Position numbers and translations under genes: made by a program
The notes under the pieces: model-generated
Told to the model about the DNA's origin: nothing
The model's input: the letters and a program-made list of their open reading frames with translations, nothing else
The model's database searches: none
Assembly (NCBI GenBank): GCA_008933635.1
Contig: WBUQ01000001.1
Span: 166,692-230,691, forward strand
DNA length: 64,000 nt
Direction: 5' to 3'
From: Desulfobulbaceae bacterium
GTDB lineage: Bacteria > Desulfobacterota > Desulfobulbia > Desulfobulbales > Desulfocapsaceae
Part shown: positions 1 to 7,106 of the stretch, one piece after another
Layout of the letters: each line of letters opens with the position of its first letter
Numbering within the stretch: the stretch's first letter is position 1

Positions 1-581
1 TGGCTCTTCCGCAATGCATTTTCCGTATTCTTTCTCAGCAGGGCATTGCAGAAAATCTGGGCAACCAACTCCAGCCGTTTGACGGTATCCGGATCATGGA
101 CGAACGGCGTGTGCAGCATATTGAAGGAGAGAACCCCGATAATCGGTTTGTTCCCGGTATAGAGGGGAATCGACACTGTTGACTTGATGCCGTATCGGCG
201 TTTGGTTTCGAGATCTGTCAATGATTCCTGATCAGTTAGGTCCTCCGTGTTAAAAATGATTGTCGACCCTTCCATGAGTTGTTTCGCCGACCATGGAAAT
301 GCTTCTGCGGCGACGAGTTCGGTCGGCTTTTTCGGACCGTCGGCCGGACTGTGAAGGTGGGTCAGGACCATGCATTCCGGTTTGTCGACAGACCACTGCC
401 AGAGCGTCGACAGATCAAAACCGAGGAATTCGCAGATGCGTCGCTGGGCGTCCTCGATGTATCCGTCCACCTCTTCAGCGGAAAGATTGATGAACTGAGC
501 AGACAATTGCGAAATCAGCGTCTCGAAGGATAGTTGTTTCAGCAACGCGTCTCTGTTGCTTTTCCTGGTTGCTGGTTTCAT
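1..581 (-). CDS. GAF-domain sensor protein, N-terminal part
   Basis: Open frame reading leftward from an ATG at 581 and running off the window edge, so only about 193 N-terminal residues are visible. After a short helical N-terminus, residues about 30-180 look like a GAF domain: a conserved FLGFDLSTLWQW segment, then STVSIPLYTGNKPIIGVLSF, which matches the usual GAF core of small-molecule sensors. Such domains usually sit in front of a histidine kinase, sigma-54 activator or cyclic-di-GMP module, but that part is outside the window. The high-GC codon use resembles the right half of the window more than the island beside it, so it is probably a host gene. Function beyond sensing cannot be given. 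Confidence 0.75.
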   Translation of the reverse strand, partial: MKPATRKSNRDALLKQLSFETLISQLSAQFINLSAEEVDGYIEDAQRRICEFLGFDLSTLWQWSVDKPECMVLTHLHSPADGPKKPTELVAAEAFPWSAKQLMEGSTIIFNTEDLTDQESLTDLETKRRYGIKSTVSIPLYTGNKPIIGVLSFNMLHTPFVHDPDTVKRLELVAQIFCNALLRKNTENALRKS

Positions 582-674
582 CAAATATCAATCCGTCTCA
601 AATGCGATTCCCCTTGTTAATGTATGGATACGACAGTGGAGAGACACCAAATGGCTCACTCCCCGGCCCTTCCG

Positions 675-950
675 TTAGTTGCCTGGTATGAAGATGAAAA
701 TATGCTCATCTTCAGAAATGTACACCAAAGATACATTGTTTGGTTGTATTGATGCTAACCTGATATCATCTCTGAAAGATATTTTCAAATTCATTAGCAA
801 TGACAACCGATCCATTAGAGACCCGGGTTGAGATGTTTCCTGAGAGGGAAGATCTTCCTGCCTGAACGGAATCGGCCCAAAATGGAGTAACGTAAAGAAG
901 AGATAACCAAAGACTACGTAATAAAACCTGTTCTTGCTGAATCGGGGCAA
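675..950 (-). CDS. small hypothetical protein, possible membrane segment
   Basis: A 91-residue frame ending just downstream of the toxin-antitoxin pair (8 bases after the antitoxin stop). The N-terminal part is hydrophobic and aromatic (residues about 8-28, YYVVFGYLFFTLLHFG), which could be one membrane segment. I do not recognise a family. Support for it being coding is indirect: a diverged second copy in the same orientation lies at 1633-1860 with matching amino-acid pattern (GYLFFTLL against GKLFFVVT). Its position suggests co-transcription with the toxin-antitoxin genes. Its reality as a protein is uncertain. Confidence 0.4.
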   Translation of the reverse strand: MPRFSKNRFYYVVFGYLFFTLLHFGPIPFRQEDLPSQETSQPGSLMDRLSLLMNLKISFRDDIRLASIQPNNVSLVYISEDEHIFIFIPGN

Positions 951-957
951 TACCCTT

Positions 958-1260
958 TCACTGAGATTGAGTAGGCCGAGCTACCAAACGGACACCGAGG
1001 GCTGCACACACCTTATTGATTGTGTCAAATCGAGGTTTGGCATTTGGTTTTAGCGCTTTATACAGAGCTTCACGGGTTATACCTGTAGATTTTGCAACTT
1101 CGCTCATACCCCGAGCTTTGGCTGCTACCCCTAAAGCATGGGCCAGTTCAGCTGCATCACCATCCTCAATCACCATCGTGATATATGCAGCGATATCTTC
1201 TTCGCTCTTCAGCTGTTGAGCCATATCGAAATTTGGTAAGTCGGCAATGTGTTTTTTCAT
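958..1260 (-). CDS. addiction-module antidote protein (HigA-like, HTH)
   Basis: A 100-residue protein with a short N-terminal region typical of the addiction-module antidote family (DIAAYITMVIEDGD) and a helix-turn-helix at about residues 45-90 (GMSEVAKSTGITREALYKAL). It should bind and neutralise the toxin encoded just upstream and repress the shared promoter. The toxin gene comes first and is separated by only 3 bases, the order usual for the HigBA/RelE-type modules of this family. Length matches the family. The assignment to an antitoxin is firm; the exact family name is from recognition of sequence pattern. Confidence 0.88.
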   Translation of the reverse strand: MKKHIADLPNFDMAQQLKSEEDIAAYITMVIEDGDAAELAHALGVAAKARGMSEVAKSTGITREALYKALKPNAKPRFDTINKVCAALGVRLVARPTQSQ

Positions 1261-1263
1261 AAT

Positions 1264-1560
1264 TCAATCCTCCAGCGCAGCTTCACGCTCTTTGGCTGTT
1301 GCGATATCCTTCTCTTGACTGCCCTTGTCTCCACCGCCAAGCATGATGATTAACGTATCACCTCGCTTGGTATAATACATCCGCCAGCCCGGACCGAAGT
1401 GCTCCCGCATTTCGAAAAGGCCTTGGCCCACAGGCTTTACATCGCCGAGATTTCCTCGCTGGGCTTTATCAAGACGACGGCTTAGGCGAAGCCGTGTAAT
1501 GCTGTCTTTTATGCAGTCCAGCCATTTATCGAATTCTGGTAGTGTTTTAACTGTATACAT
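1264..1560 (-). CDS. RelE/HigB-family toxin
   Basis: A 98-residue basic protein with the RelE/ParE fold pattern: YTVKTLPEFDKWLDCIKD at the N-terminus, a central GNLGDVKPVGQGLFEMREH, then GWRMYYTKRGDTLIIMLGGG and the final DIATAKERE helix. This pattern marks the putative addiction-module killer proteins, which by family knowledge act as translation-dependent mRNA endonucleases. It is the first gene of a two-gene operon with its antidote. No Shine-Dalgarno sequence is visible before the ATG, and a good promoter ends only 7 bases upstream, so the message may be leaderless. Confidence 0.9.
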   Translation of the reverse strand: MYTVKTLPEFDKWLDCIKDSITRLRLSRRLDKAQRGNLGDVKPVGQGLFEMREHFGPGWRMYYTKRGDTLIIMLGGGDKGSQEKDIATAKEREAALED

Positions 1561-1567
1561 ACACTAA

Positions 1568-1596
1568 ACTGTAATCGTTCGAATACAATATGTCAA
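1568..1596 (-). promoter_or_regulatory. sigma70-type promoter of the toxin-antitoxin operon
   Basis: On the minus strand a perfect -35 TTGACA (1591-1596) is followed after exactly 17 bases by a -10 TACAGT (1568-1573). The toxin ATG begins at 1560, only 7 bases past the -10 box, which puts the expected transcription start at or next to the A of the start codon. Confidence 0.65.
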
Positions 1597-1632
1597 ATAA
1601 GATGTGGGCCAGGATTTACCAATCCTTGAGTT

Positions 1633-1860
1633 TTAAAAGCGAACCGGTATATGAGTTTGCATTGAAACGAGTAAGATCGTATCTGTAAAGATTTGAACTG
1701 GCAGTAATAGGTGATAAAATTCACTACAGGATATAGATTTTTCTGAGAGGGTAGGATCGGCTAATAGCAGAGAATTGTTCATAAATGGAGTAACCACAAA
1801 GAAGAGCTTACCAAAGATTATCTTAACGATCCAGGTATTGAACTCTGCAAAAAATGTCTG
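1633..1860 (-). pseudogene. degenerate paralogue of the small gene at 675-950
   Basis: The minus strand is open from about 1900 to a TAA at 1633-1635 but has no usable start codon before an internal ATG. Its translation follows that of 675-950: GKLFFVVTPF against GYLFFTLLHF, then a shared serine/leucine-rich linker, then QIFTDTILLVSMQ against KISFRDDIRLASIQ. The DNA also shows shared blocks, for example ctgagaggg and aatggagtaac in both copies. The two copies flank the toxin-antitoxin pair. It is best read as a decayed duplicate. Confidence 0.5.
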
Positions 1861-1907
1861 TATATGCGAACTACATGGGTTCGCATATTTCCACCCATAA
1901 AGGACAA

Positions 1908-2663
1908 CTACAACCCCCTCGGACCTTTCTTCTTCTTCACTTCTACGCCGATTTTCTGGTCAAAATCACCGTCATCTGATCCGGCACTCGTTGCCGTCGG
2001 TTCTTCGCAGCCTGTCTCCCGCATGACAAATTTATAGAACGATTTGAACTCAGGGTTTTCTAGAGCAGTTGCAAGGCCGGTGTATTTTTCACCTTCGCCA
2101 GCCTTGATGCTGCCGGTGGATTGGGTATCAATTTCGCCTTCTTCAAGATCCGCACTTTCGGCCAGATTTATTGTGACCTGCAGACCGGTTTGAGTAACTG
2201 TTTGCAACGTTGTCTTCCATGCTGGTCGGTTGACGCGGTCGCAGAATCGGTTCCATCGGTCCGGGTACACGGATCGAACATGAAGTGCGTATGAAATAGT
2301 ATAAAAGTTGGCGTAACCGATGAGTGACAAATCGAGTCCAACTCTGTCCGCCAGATCAGCTGCTATCGCGAGAATGTCCTCGTTCCCGACCCTGACGCTG
2401 CCGAAATGAAATGATAGTGCCGCCGTGAGATAATGCAGCGGCTTTCCAGACATCAGACATTCCATCTCAATCATCGATATCCTCGCCGCAACATCGTTCA
2501 ATGATGACATGATCTCATCCGTGTGCGCCACCTGAAGGTCCCGGTCGGCCAGACGGATTGTCTTTTTCTCCGGCAACCATTGAAAGGCTGAGGCCATTTC
2601 AAGGATATGATCATATCGTAAATCGAGCATTGTTGTTTTCATAGTTTCACTCCTCTTCGCCAA
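1908..2663 (-). CDS. hypothetical protein of the mobilisation operon
   Basis: A 251-residue protein of no family I recognise. The body (residues 1-165) looks like a globular helical protein; the C-terminus is charged and of low complexity (acidic stretch, then VKKKKGPRGL), as often seen in nucleic-acid-associated proteins. The start overlaps the end of the upstream gene by 17 bases, and the two genes before that are also packed against each other, so it is the last gene of a relaxase-led operon (4572 down to 1908). An internal ATG at residue 8 (MKTTMLDL) is an alternative start. A role in plasmid or island mobilisation is inferred from position only. Confidence 0.7.
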   Translation of the reverse strand: MAKRSETMKTTMLDLRYDHILEMASAFQWLPEKKTIRLADRDLQVAHTDEIMSSLNDVAARISMIEMECLMSGKPLHYLTAALSFHFGSVRVGNEDILAIAADLADRVGLDLSLIGYANFYTISYALHVRSVYPDRWNRFCDRVNRPAWKTTLQTVTQTGLQVTINLAESADLEEGEIDTQSTGSIKAGEGEKYTGLATALENPEFKSFYKFVMRETGCEEPTATSAGSDDGDFDQKIGVEVKKKKGPRGL

Positions 2664-3366
2664 AAAATCGCTTGAGCTGTTGATATAATGCCGAATTTTG
2701 CAAGACCATCAGTTTCGGATCGCTGATAGTTGCCTGCAGATATCGATTTCCTAAACTTTGTATCTCCGACTTCCAGAAAGCAGAATTTTCCCGCATGATC
2801 TTGGCTGCCTCCGCAGGTGTCGGGCGCACATTATCGACCGCATGCCGATGAAGGACATCCAGCGGGATCTGTGTCGGCTGTGTTGATTGTATGAACACCT
2901 GGAAAAACCACTCCGCCAGCGGATGCTCATGTGCGTGTAACCTTCTGTATGCATTGCGGACCATCTCGGTAACGGCGAATTCAGACAACGACTTCGGACT
3001 GCGATCCACAGTTTTCAGGCCTGGTGATCTCAGAACCAGCTCCAACCGGAGCACATCGCCAATACGCCATTCTTCCGCGCAGGATGCCACGTCCTGAACC
3101 CGGAGGGCGCACCGGTCACTCAGCAGGGTCTCAAGTCGATCTCGTGCCTCCTTGCCATCCTCATACGGAAACAGGAGACAATGTTGCGCCAGGAGGTGAT
3201 CCAGAGTGACTGACCGTAATTTTGCATGTTGCCTGACGAGAAAATCGACAACCGAGCCACCTAGATCATCCGGCGTTCCAATCTGCTCATGGTCAAGCGG
3301 CACCGTAGAAACTGAATTCCCAATGTCCAGGATACGCAGCGCATCAAATTCAATGCGGTGTCGCAT
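2647..3366 (-). CDS. hypothetical protein of the mobilisation operon
   Basis: A 239-residue soluble protein with no motif I can name. It has no signal peptide or membrane segment and is mostly predicted helix. It starts one base after the stop of the 107-residue gene and its last codons overlap the next gene by 17 bases, so translation of the four genes is probably coupled. The shared operon with a relaxase suggests a role in transfer or replication of the element, but nothing in the protein itself shows this. Confidence 0.7.
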   Translation of the reverse strand: MRHRIEFDALRILDIGNSVSTVPLDHEQIGTPDDLGGSVVDFLVRQHAKLRSVTLDHLLAQHCLLFPYEDGKEARDRLETLLSDRCALRVQDVASCAEEWRIGDVLRLELVLRSPGLKTVDRSPKSLSEFAVTEMVRNAYRRLHAHEHPLAEWFFQVFIQSTQPTQIPLDVLHRHAVDNVRPTPAEAAKIMRENSAFWKSEIQSLGNRYLQATISDPKLMVLQNSALYQQLKRFFGEEE

Positions 3367-3367
3367 C

Positions 3368-3691
3368 TTATTTACCCAGTGCTGAGATGATCTTCTCTTG
3401 CCGCTTCATGTCACGATGCTGCCGGTAACTGTCGGCGGCATTTTTCCATGCTTCTTGGTCGGTTCGCTGCAGGACTTTCCTCAGCTGCGGCGGCGTCACA
3501 TCAACATCGTAAAACGCCGCGATGTACTCGCTGAGTTCAGACAATGGGCTCCCGCTGCCGTGCAAGGCCAAAAGGTGCGCCCGCAATTGCCGGTCTTTCA
3601 ACCGCCGGAGCGTCGAAATCGATACCTTTGCACTTCGGGAGATATTTTTCAAAATCAAATATTCCTTGAAATTCTGGTCGAATGGTTCCAT
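3368..3691 (-). CDS. small helical hypothetical protein next to relaxase
   Basis: A 107-residue, strongly charged, helical protein (NISRSAKVSISTLRRLKD and LRKVLQRTDQEAWKNAADS). The middle resembles a short helix-turn-helix-like segment. Its start lies 37 bases inside the end of the relaxase gene, in another frame. Small basic proteins in this place are often accessory (MobC-like) factors that help a relaxase bind oriT; that role is an inference from size, charge and position. Confidence 0.65.
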   Translation of the reverse strand: MEPFDQNFKEYLILKNISRSAKVSISTLRRLKDRQLRAHLLALHGSGSPLSELSEYIAAFYDVDVTPPQLRKVLQRTDQEAWKNAADSYRQHRDMKRQEKIISALGK

Positions 3692-4572
3692 TTACGGGCC
3701 TTTATCAGTTCTTGTTCTAAATGGTGCTGTGTCAGCGGGATATGAGTTGCGCGGGATTCTCCCGCAGCAGGTTGTTCCTGCGGACGGTCAACGTTCCTTG
3801 AGGTGTCTTTAGAGAGAAGCTGATCCATTGAGTCAAGTGTGTTCAAGACAGCATCGACTGACGACGGTAAACCCATTCTCGCCAGCATTTTCGAAGCCTG
3901 TTTTCGGCAATATTCTTGGAGTTTGGTACTTGTCGCCACAGATGCCAATGTCATCATAAACCGCGGATTCCGGCGTTGCTCAACAGTGCCCTGCGCCTGT
4001 AGCCAGCGACGATCTGCGGATGTGATACCGCTCGGAGTGCCCGCGTCTACGGTATACCCGTAACCGGTCAACTCCCTGGTGACGGTGGTCTTCATCTGTT
4101 GGGTTATATTGAGCCGGAATTGTTCTTGGATGGCTCCGTAACCTCCGTTCCTATAGGAGAACAACCCTTGCAGGTGCAAATGTTCTTTGCCTCGGTTCGA
4201 TGTTCGGTGCAGAACCATGGACACCGGCAAGTGACGCGGAATGTCGTGGAGAACGGCTTTTGCAAGGTTATGGATTTGATCGGCGGAGAGATCATTGGGA
4301 AGATTGATGACGAACTGGCGCGCCGTCACCCGCGCATTATGGCGAACCATGCCGTCGGGATTCTGGCGCTCTTCGAGGAATTCTTGGTAGATTCCTCGCC
4401 AGTGCGCAACCAATGCGTGATGATCGGTCTTGCAGGCTTTCGGTATGGATTTTGTCCAAACGCATGCCTTCTCGCCCGCATCCAGCTGGTGGCCGTCGAT
4501 CAGATACGAAACATGCGCAGATGGGTCTCCGGTCATGCTGACGTGATTGACCCAGAGTTTCGCAATCGGCAT
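3655..4572 (-). CDS. MobA/MobL-type relaxase
   Basis: A 305-residue protein with a relaxase signature: an early HVSYLIDG strand, VTARQFVINLPNDL, a helix DQIHNLAKAVLHDI, then HRTSNRGKEHLHLQGLFSYR containing the HLH core of the HUH metal site (about residue 145). The first region carries a tyrosine (HVSYL) that could be the nicking residue, though I cannot prove it. HUH relaxases nick one strand at oriT and pilot it into the recipient. It is shorter than many relaxases and has no helicase or primase part, so it would mobilise with help from another conjugation system; no transfer (Vir/Tra) genes are in the window. It leads a four-gene operon. Confidence 0.72.
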   Translation of the reverse strand: MPIAKLWVNHVSMTGDPSAHVSYLIDGHQLDAGEKACVWTKSIPKACKTDHHALVAHWRGIYQEFLEERQNPDGMVRHNARVTARQFVINLPNDLSADQIHNLAKAVLHDIPRHLPVSMVLHRTSNRGKEHLHLQGLFSYRNGGYGAIQEQFRLNITQQMKTTVTRELTGYGYTVDAGTPSGITSADRRWLQAQGTVEQRRNPRFMMTLASVATSTKLQEYCRKQASKMLARMGLPSSVDAVLNTLDSMDQLLSKDTSRNVDRPQEQPAAGESRATHIPLTQHHLEQELIKARKWNHSTRISRNI

Positions 4573-4623
4573 AGTTTTGGCCTCCGGTGGCTAATGAGAA
4601 GCAGTTGAGCTCAGCTCAGGCCC

Positions 4624-4693
4624 TTACAGGTACGTTCCGTTACCTGGTAAGTGCCAACCGACCGATCAGGGTTTTCCAGAGGTGTAAAACCCT
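4624..4693. other. candidate oriT: paired inverted repeats before the relaxase gene
   Basis: The noncoding stretch just upstream of the relaxase gene holds two inverted repeats. The first pairs caggta (4627-4632) with tacctg (4641-4646) and can be extended outward with one bulge. The second pairs agggtttt (4668-4675) with aaaaccct (4686-4693) around a 10-base loop. Inverted repeats beside a relaxase gene are the usual makeup of an oriT, but no nick site can be assigned by eye. Confidence 0.35.
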
Positions 4694-4771
4694 TTGGAAG
4701 ATTTGGTCGCCAGTATTTCAGCGGCCTGAAATGTAATATCAAGAGGTGGAGCTGAGGAGAGAGCAATCAGG

Positions 4772-4803
4772 ACCTGCAGCCAACAACAAAGATGGCTGCA
4801 GGT
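4772..4803 (-). terminator. hairpin after the 111-residue gene
   Basis: An 11-base perfect inverted repeat (acctgcagcca at 4772-4782, tggctgcaggt at 4793-4803) lies 17 bases past the stop of the minus-strand gene at 4820. There is no clear T-run, so it may be a weak terminator or an RNA-stabilising 3' stem. Confidence 0.5.
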
Positions 4804-4819
4804 GGGTGGGTGTTATCGA

Positions 4820-5155
4820 TTAAATTTCACGCATTGTTTTGAAAATCTCTTGCACGTTGATATCCTGAGAAATTCTCTGGCCGGTTGTTTGACGGCCCCA
4901 AATAGTGCCGAACGGCGTTTCAACGATAATTTCACCGGCTTGTTTTGCAGCATGCGCGAAACCGTCGGTAATCAGCCACCATTCATAAACCATGATTTCG
5001 TCATCGGCATAGTCATCGTCTAGGGCGGCCCCTCTTGTAGCCTCAGCAATAGCATCAGCAACAAAGGTTTGATCCTCCAGTTCACGCATCATCTGGCGGG
5101 ACATGTTGTAGAGGATGTGAGTATTCACCGCTGTGTCCAGTTTTTCATCATTCAT
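4820..5155 (-). CDS. hypothetical protein, duplicated in the locus
   Basis: A 111-residue acidic protein (start at 5155 chosen for the GGAG nine bases upstream; an ATG at 5170 is also in frame). The N-terminal half is helical and acidic (DDDYADDEIMVYEWW), the C-terminal half carries AGEIIVETPFGTIWGRQT. I do not recognise the family. A second, truncated and frameshifted copy lies at 5701-5870 on the same strand. It is transcribed away from the gene at 5445 from a shared intergenic region with a strong dyad. Confidence 0.6.
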   Translation of the reverse strand: MNDEKLDTAVNTHILYNMSRQMMRELEDQTFVADAIAEATRGAALDDDYADDEIMVYEWWLITDGFAHAAKQAGEIIVETPFGTIWGRQTTGQRISQDINVQEIFKTMREI

Positions 5156-5281
5156 GTTGACCGTCTCCATTGAAGGTACTTTCTGTTCTTGATTCTCCGA
5201 GCGGAGAACGTCCGCACGGTCATTGCTTATAGGATCTGATAAGGAGAAGATCGGCCCCGGAGATAATGTGCGATTTTTTTT

Positions 5282-5297
5282 TAAGGTATAAACCTTA
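5282..5297. promoter_or_regulatory. dyad symmetry between divergent genes (possible operator)
   Basis: taaggt and acctta pair around the 4-base loop ataa, and the dyad is flanked by a run of eight T on the left and seven A on the right. It lies between the start of the gene at 5155 (minus) and of the gene at 5445 (plus). The position fits an operator; the A/T flanks would also fit a bidirectional terminator, but no gene ends here. Confidence 0.4.
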
Positions 5298-5444
5298 TAA
5301 AAAAATGGATTTTATTATGTGATAACAAGCATATATATGCATGTTTGGCTGTACGTTCTGGCGAGGGCATTTATACTGCGATTGAATGATTAATTAGGTC
5401 GTTAATTATTGAAATTGCAGGATAAACACCAAATGGAGAGATCG

Positions 5445-5633
5445 ATGAAATCGTCAGAAAAGAACCGCTATAAACCTGTAGATGAATTGCGCCAGTTACT
5501 CGGAAATCTGGAGAATCAGAAGTTTGTACTCGACTGTGGGCATCATGTAACTTTCAATGAGGTGCTCGGAAATAACGTGACAATCTTGAATGGTAAATCG
5601 CTGCGGATAATTTGTTCGCTATGCGGATATTGA
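5445..5633 (+). CDS. small zinc-ribbon-like hypothetical protein
   Basis: A 62-residue protein starting at the ATG at 5445, which has a GGAGAG ribosome binding site just before it; in-frame TTG at 5409 and ATG at 5433 are upstream alternatives. It has a CGHH motif near residue 33 and a terminal CSLCGY, spaced as in small treble-clef or zinc-ribbon proteins. Such proteins are common in phages and mobile elements and are usually of unknown role. A hairpin follows its stop by 13 bases. Confidence 0.6.
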   Translation: MKSSEKNRYKPVDELRQLLGNLENQKFVLDCGHHVTFNEVLGNNVTILNGKSLRIICSLCGY

Positions 5634-5646
5634 GATAAAGTTGACG

Positions 5647-5684
5647 GATATGCCACCCGCACTCGAAGGTACGGGTGGCATATC
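5647..5684. terminator. convergent hairpin terminator
   Basis: A perfect 13-base inverted repeat (gatatgccacccg at 5647-5659, cgggtggcatatc at 5672-5684) with a 12-base loop lies between the end of the plus-strand gene at 5633 and the end of the minus-strand gene remnant at 5701. It can serve both sides. There is no T-run. Confidence 0.6.
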
Positions 5685-5700
5685 TACCGGATTGTTGTGG

Positions 5701-5870
5701 TTAAATCGCTCCCATGTTTTTCAAAATAGCCTGAACGTTAAGATCCTGTGCTACCCCTTGCATGCAGGTCTGTCGGCCCCAGATTGTGCCAAACGGTGTT
5801 TCAATGATGATCTCACCGGCGGCTTTGGCGGCGTCAGCAAATGCATCACATCAGACACAATCCACCATTG
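5701..5870 (-). pseudogene. truncated, frameshifted copy of the gene at 4820-5155
   Basis: Reading the minus strand to a TAA at 5701-5703 gives AKAAGEIIIETPFGTIWGRQ, nearly the same as AKQAGEIIVETPFGTIWGRQ in the intact gene, and the C-terminal residues also agree (DLNVQAILKNMGAI against DINVQEIFKTMREI). Homology continues to about 5870 (WWIVSD against WWLITD) but needs a frame change, and the N-terminal half is absent. The copy keeps a hairpin after its stop, as the intact gene does. Confidence 0.8.
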
Positions 5871-5976
5871 ATTCAACAAAATATGAAGATAGTTTCGCGC
5901 GCCGATCCAATTTCTGTTTCCGAGCACATCTTTTCATTATCCACCATAAAGATTAATTCCAATTTATGGAGGAACT

Positions 5977-6606
5977 ATGGGTACGAGAAATATGACATGT
6001 GTAACGCTGGACGGTGAGTTTAAGGTAGCGCAATACGGCCAATGTGATGGCTATCCAAGCTATACAGGTATTCGAATATTGCGATTTTTTCGAGATACTG
6101 ATCTTGATAAGCTCAAGAATGCAGTTTCACGGTTGAGATTTATGACCGAGGAAGAGCTAGAACGATTCTACATCGAGGAGGAAACCTACTCTAAGCAGCT
6201 GACACCGGAGCAATACGATCTGATACGGAGAGAAAATCAGGATCGTTGCTGTAATTCTGCTGAGATTCTTGACCAGCAATATTTGGAAAGACCTTTTGTT
6301 CAGATCAATCGTGACCTCGGTTGGAAAATTCTAAAATACGTCATGGGCTCAGACGTGCAGCCACTAATCAATGACATTAAATTCGCTGGAAATTCACTGT
6401 CCTGCGAATGGGCCTATGTTGTTGATTTGGACAACGGTCGATTTGAAATCTTCAAAGGATTGAACAAGGAACCGCTGGCTGAAGATGAACGTTTCTATTC
6501 ATTCGAGGGGTACAAGGAGTTCGCGCCGGTCAAGCTGGTTGTCGCTTTTGATCTGAGCGATCTGCCAACCGAAGAGCATTTCCTGGAATGTTGTCCTGAC
6601 GCGTGA
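5977..6606 (+). CDS. hypothetical phage/plasmid-type protein
   Basis: A 209-residue protein that begins MGTRNMTCVTLDGEFKVAQY and continues with GQCDGYPSYTG. This N-terminal pattern is shared by a family of uncharacterised proteins I associate with phages and mobile elements. The rest is acidic, with no transmembrane part. A good ribosome binding site (ggaggaac) precedes the ATG, and a strong hairpin follows the stop. Function unknown. Confidence 0.75.
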   Translation: MGTRNMTCVTLDGEFKVAQYGQCDGYPSYTGIRILRFFRDTDLDKLKNAVSRLRFMTEEELERFYIEEETYSKQLTPEQYDLIRRENQDRCCNSAEILDQQYLERPFVQINRDLGWKILKYVMGSDVQPLINDIKFAGNSLSCEWAYVVDLDNGRFEIFKGLNKEPLAEDERFYSFEGYKEFAPVKLVVAFDLSDLPTEEHFLECCPDA

Positions 6607-6622
6607 GCCAAGATGCCAATCT

Positions 6623-6649
6623 ATCCGAGTCGCTCTGAGCGACTCGGAT
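6623..6649 (+). terminator. hairpin terminator after the 209-residue gene
   Basis: A 12-base perfect stem (atccgagtcgct at 6623-6634, agcgactcggat at 6638-6649) with a 3-base loop lies 16 bases past the stop at 6606. The T-run is poor (tcctgtcaattt). Confidence 0.65.
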
Positions 6650-6910
6650 TCCTGTCAATTTCCTGATTCTCTCCTGTTTCATTTCTCTATTGCGATATCC
6701 ATTGAACGATTATTGAAGATGTTCAGATGGTGTGGCGTTCTTGTCTTTTGATATGATGAGATAAATCTATCTGCATATCTTGCTCTTTATTAAAACGTGA
6801 ATACGCTAAACTGGGAATCACCACTAGCTGAAATCTCATAAGCGGCACACCAAGCGACAATCCTACCGGCTGGGGATCGTGTGATGTTCTGCGAACGGTA
6901 TCCGGCTATC

Positions 6911-6945
6911 TGCTGGGCATGGTTATGCTGGGCATGGTTATGCTG
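6911..6945. repeat. 15-base tandem repeat, 2.3 copies, in a 500-base gene-free gap
   Basis: Two perfect copies of a 15-base unit (tgctgggcatggtta) plus five further bases. The rest of the gap 6650-7106 shows no open frame with coding character and no RNA gene that I can identify. Confidence 0.8.
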
Positions 6946-7106
6946 AGAGTGGAGAGGTGCGACCTGCGGGTATCAATGTGTAGCTGTTGCACTAAATATA
7001 TCATAGTTTCGATAGTCTGAAAAATATCATTAAAACAGATATATGAAGAAATTTATAGTTGAACATTTATTAGTAACGTTCATTAGAAAAATTTCGAAGT
7101 TTGTAT

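Noticed and set aside
6911..6945. CRISPR-like repeat
   Set aside because: Direct tandem repeat without spacers; no cas genes in the window.
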